A DNA stretch of 21,611 nucleotides from Chromera velia (taxonomy: Eukaryota; Sar; Chromeraceae): NCBI GenBank assembly GCA_018398765.1, contig JAHBMJ010003051.1, forward strand, positions 1 through 21,611, given 5' to 3'. The notes below the pieces were generated by a model. It was not told the DNA's origin. It searched no databases and saw nothing but the letters and a program-made list of their open reading frames with translations. Below, in pieces: positions 19,877 through 21,611 of this stretch. The first letter of the stretch is position 1, and every line of letters starts with the position of its first letter. The position numbers and the translations under genes are program-made.

Positions 19877-21327
19877 AAGCTGAAATATGAAAGGACCGCA
19901 GAAGCGCAGAAAAACGTGGCCGCTGGATTTCAGCGTGACTGTTGTGCATCTTATCGGTTTCGTCTGCAGCACGTGTCCTTCCTTCCAACGAGACCTTCTC
20001 TGCTCTTATTTCAAGGAAGCGACTTGTTCGCTGGTCTCGAATGGATCCATAGAGAGAGGGGCAGACGGATACAGAGACACATACATACACAGAGAAGGAA
20101 AAGGGTGCGTTGCTTTACATGCATGGAGTCATGCGTGATCTTCCTTCCGCTGGCTTCGAATGAGCATCAGAAGCAGCTTGTTTCCGTCTCTACACGGATG
20201 TGTGAAAAAGACATATCGACAAACCGACAGGTAGAGACGTGTCATCAATACATATGCATTCATTCATGTATGCAGGCTCGCCATTCCCTGACTACTTCTA
20301 CACCTGCGGAAAGGACCACGGTGGGCACTAGTTTCTCGTTTTTCGTTCGTTCGTTCAAAAGGACAGAGGGACAGGAAGACAGACAGACAGACAGACAGAC
20401 AGACGGAAAAGAAACGAAGAAAAGAACGAAGGAAGGAAGCAAGCAAAGAGAGAAAGTGGGATGGAAAGAGAGGGAGAAAGAAAGTGAGAAGGGAAGAAAG
20501 AAAGAAAGAAAGAAAGAAAGCGCCCGTTTGCGCTCCCTCATTTATCCATCATTCTATCCTTTCAGCCTCCAAGCCGGTGACAAGAAAAAAGAAGAGACAC
20601 AAGTAGTGATCAGTGGATCTCAATCATTCCATAGAGCGCCCACTCATTATTGTTGGGGTAGGAAAGGGAGAAAGCAGCAAAGAAAGAGCGAGATCCTGAG
20701 TGCATGGCGTAAAAGGAATCCAACAAATGAATCAATGAATGAATGCAGATGCGGGCGAGTTCGCCCACTGGTTCCCTTTCCATCGGCACGCTGCCCTAGT
20801 GTTCCTCGAGAGATGTGGTCCTCTTTCCTTCTCTTCCGTCTCTTCTGAGGAGGACAAAGACTCTCCTATCAAGGGAGAGCCCTGGAGAGACATGAGTCAA
20901 GGGTGCAGGGACGCAGCTGCGTTTCTGTTCGGTGTTCTATCCCACTACATTGCCGACGTGAATTGGCACGGGATGACGGTGACGGAGGGGTGGGGCTTCA
21001 TCCAGTACCTCGGTGAGTCCCTCTTGTGCATAGGTCTCTCTGGTGTCTCTATCTTGAGTGTGAGTGGGTGGGGGGGGATGGATTGGCGTGTGCGCCAAAA
21101 GAAAGAAAATTCGCCACAGAAGTCCAGGGCAGATTCGTGATGTGGCGGTAAGTCTTTGTGCTTCGCATGGTCACCGAAATAGATGCATTTTCTCTCTGAA
21201 GAATTGTGTGTAAGTAAATCTTTCTTCTCCGTGTGCAGGCCTGTCTGACTTCGGGTGCAGAGGAGACCTGTGTGACACCGCTCATCAGGCAGCAGACTGG
21301 GGGGGCGAGTGGATGATGAGGCACCAG
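18907..21327 (+). CDS. Secreted GPI-specific phospholipase D-like protein, zinc-dependent N-terminal domain (partial)
   Basis: Six exons with matching phases: 18907-19024, 19588-19616, 19970-20033, 20276-20320, 20749-21012, 21239-21327. They give 609 nt, 203 residues, still open. Residues 1-20 (MLHLLLLLCTFAVSLKFSSA) are a signal peptide. The mature part starts CGGLTH, as in the GPI-PLD family (CGxxTH). Family motifs follow in order: AGSPFPDYFY, AHWFPFHRHA, AAAFLFGVLSHYIADVNWHG, and LSDFGCRGDLCDTAHQAADW followed by GGEW. In the related zinc-dependent phospholipase C/P1 nuclease fold, metal ligands are His and Asp at such positions. Candidates here are H26, D75, H92, H151, D155, H159, H189 and D193. 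The enzyme would cleave glycosylphosphatidylinositol anchors in the secretory pathway or at the surface. A catalytic domain this compact (first 203 residues) agrees with the family. The following exon or exons and any beta-propeller part lie beyond, or are not resolved in, 21328-21611. Each of the first four introns is longer than the exon before it, and exon 2 is only 29 nt. Confidence 0.88.
19798..19874. repeat. Compound (CA)n-(GA)n microsatellite in intron 2 of gene 4
   Basis: CA repeats with one CATACA interruption are followed directly by GA repeats on the plus strand. This is the same structure and orientation as 14595-14688 and the start of the window. Confidence 0.96.
20341..20356. 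repeat. (TTCG)n short array in intron 4 of gene 4
   Basis: About four TTCG units directly upstream of the GACA array. Confidence 0.85.
20377..20404. repeat. (GACA)n array in intron 4 of gene 4
   Basis: Seven GACA units without interruption. Confidence 0.93.
20494..20520. repeat. (AAAG)n array in intron 4 of gene 4
   Basis: Nearly seven AAAG units at the end of a roughly 180-base purine-rich stretch (20357-20520). Confidence 0.93.
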
Positions 21328-21611
21328 GTCTGTCTGGCTGTCTTTTGTTTCGGCCGATTACGGATTCTGCCTACCTGCCTGCCTGCCCGTGATCACGCAT
21401 TTTCGTGTCTTCTGCTTGAATATGTGAATTGACGTAGGAATACAAACAGGACAGAGATTTTGGCGCGAGAGATCGTCGCGGCCTGTACAAGAAAATCTTG
21501 AGACCTTGCCAGCTTGTATTCGGACGGAAAGGGTCGAAAGTCGAAAGTGCCGGCAGAAGTGGAGAACCGCTTCATGCTTGACACAGTTCAACTGTCGTTC
21601 CCCCCCCCCCC
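21328..21611. other. Intron and possible next exon of gene 4, ending in poly-C
   Basis: A donor CAG|GTCTGT begins here. A possible acceptor (TGACGTAG| or ACAAACAG| near 21430-21450) would open a phase-0 frame, EYKQDRDFGARDRRGLYKKI, up to a TGA near 21580. It does not clearly match the GPI-PLD family and is not called. The window ends in at least 11 C, likely an assembly break. Confidence 0.4.

Noticed and set aside
21430-21585. Next exon of the GPI-PLD-like gene
   Set aside because: The frame is open and phase-compatible, but the residues do not resemble the family and the acceptor lacks a pyrimidine tract.

Overview
The window is eukaryotic nuclear DNA. Its features are many short exons with GT...AG introns of a few hundred bases, pyrimidine-rich 3' splice sites, low-complexity Glu/Ser/Ala/Pro-rich protein segments, abundant microsatellites inside introns, and TGCATGC-type motifs in the putative promoters. 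Together these suggest an apicomplexan coccidian (Toxoplasma/Neospora/Besnoitia/Cystoisospora-like). The species cannot be fixed by eye. The sequence begins inside a (CA)n microsatellite and ends in a C homopolymer, so it may be a whole short contig broken at repeats.

Four genes can be assembled by joining exons whose reading phases match at every proposed junction. (1) 592-1933, minus: an F-box-like protein with leucine-rich stretches, 3' end uncertain. (2) 2871-10445, plus: a 12-exon gene for a protein of about 1325 residues with N-terminal TPR repeats and two tandem cyclic-nucleotide-binding (CNB) folds whose phosphate-binding cassettes look degenerate. (3) 11330-18242, minus: a roughly 13-exon gene for a protein of about 1290 residues, coiled-coil in its first part and acidic/disordered in its second, family not recognised. 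(4) 18907-21327 and beyond, plus: the 5' six exons of a secreted zinc-dependent phospholipase of the GPI-specific phospholipase D type, with signal peptide and almost the full set of metal ligands visible, cut by the window end.

Layout: genes 1 and 2 diverge from a 937-base intergenic region, genes 2 and 3 converge on an unusually AT-rich 884-base island (10446-11329), and genes 3 and 4 diverge from a 664-base GC/CpG-rich region. Both divergent intergenic regions carry clustered TGCATGC motifs, and the second has a perfect tandem 13-mer. Nothing shows that the four genes act in one pathway. The nearest to an undescribed system is the TPR-CNB-CNB architecture of gene 2, and its coiled-coil neighbour is equally unassigned. 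Exon models are hand-built from splice consensus and phase. Exact boundaries should be treated as predictions, and ambiguous ones are flagged.
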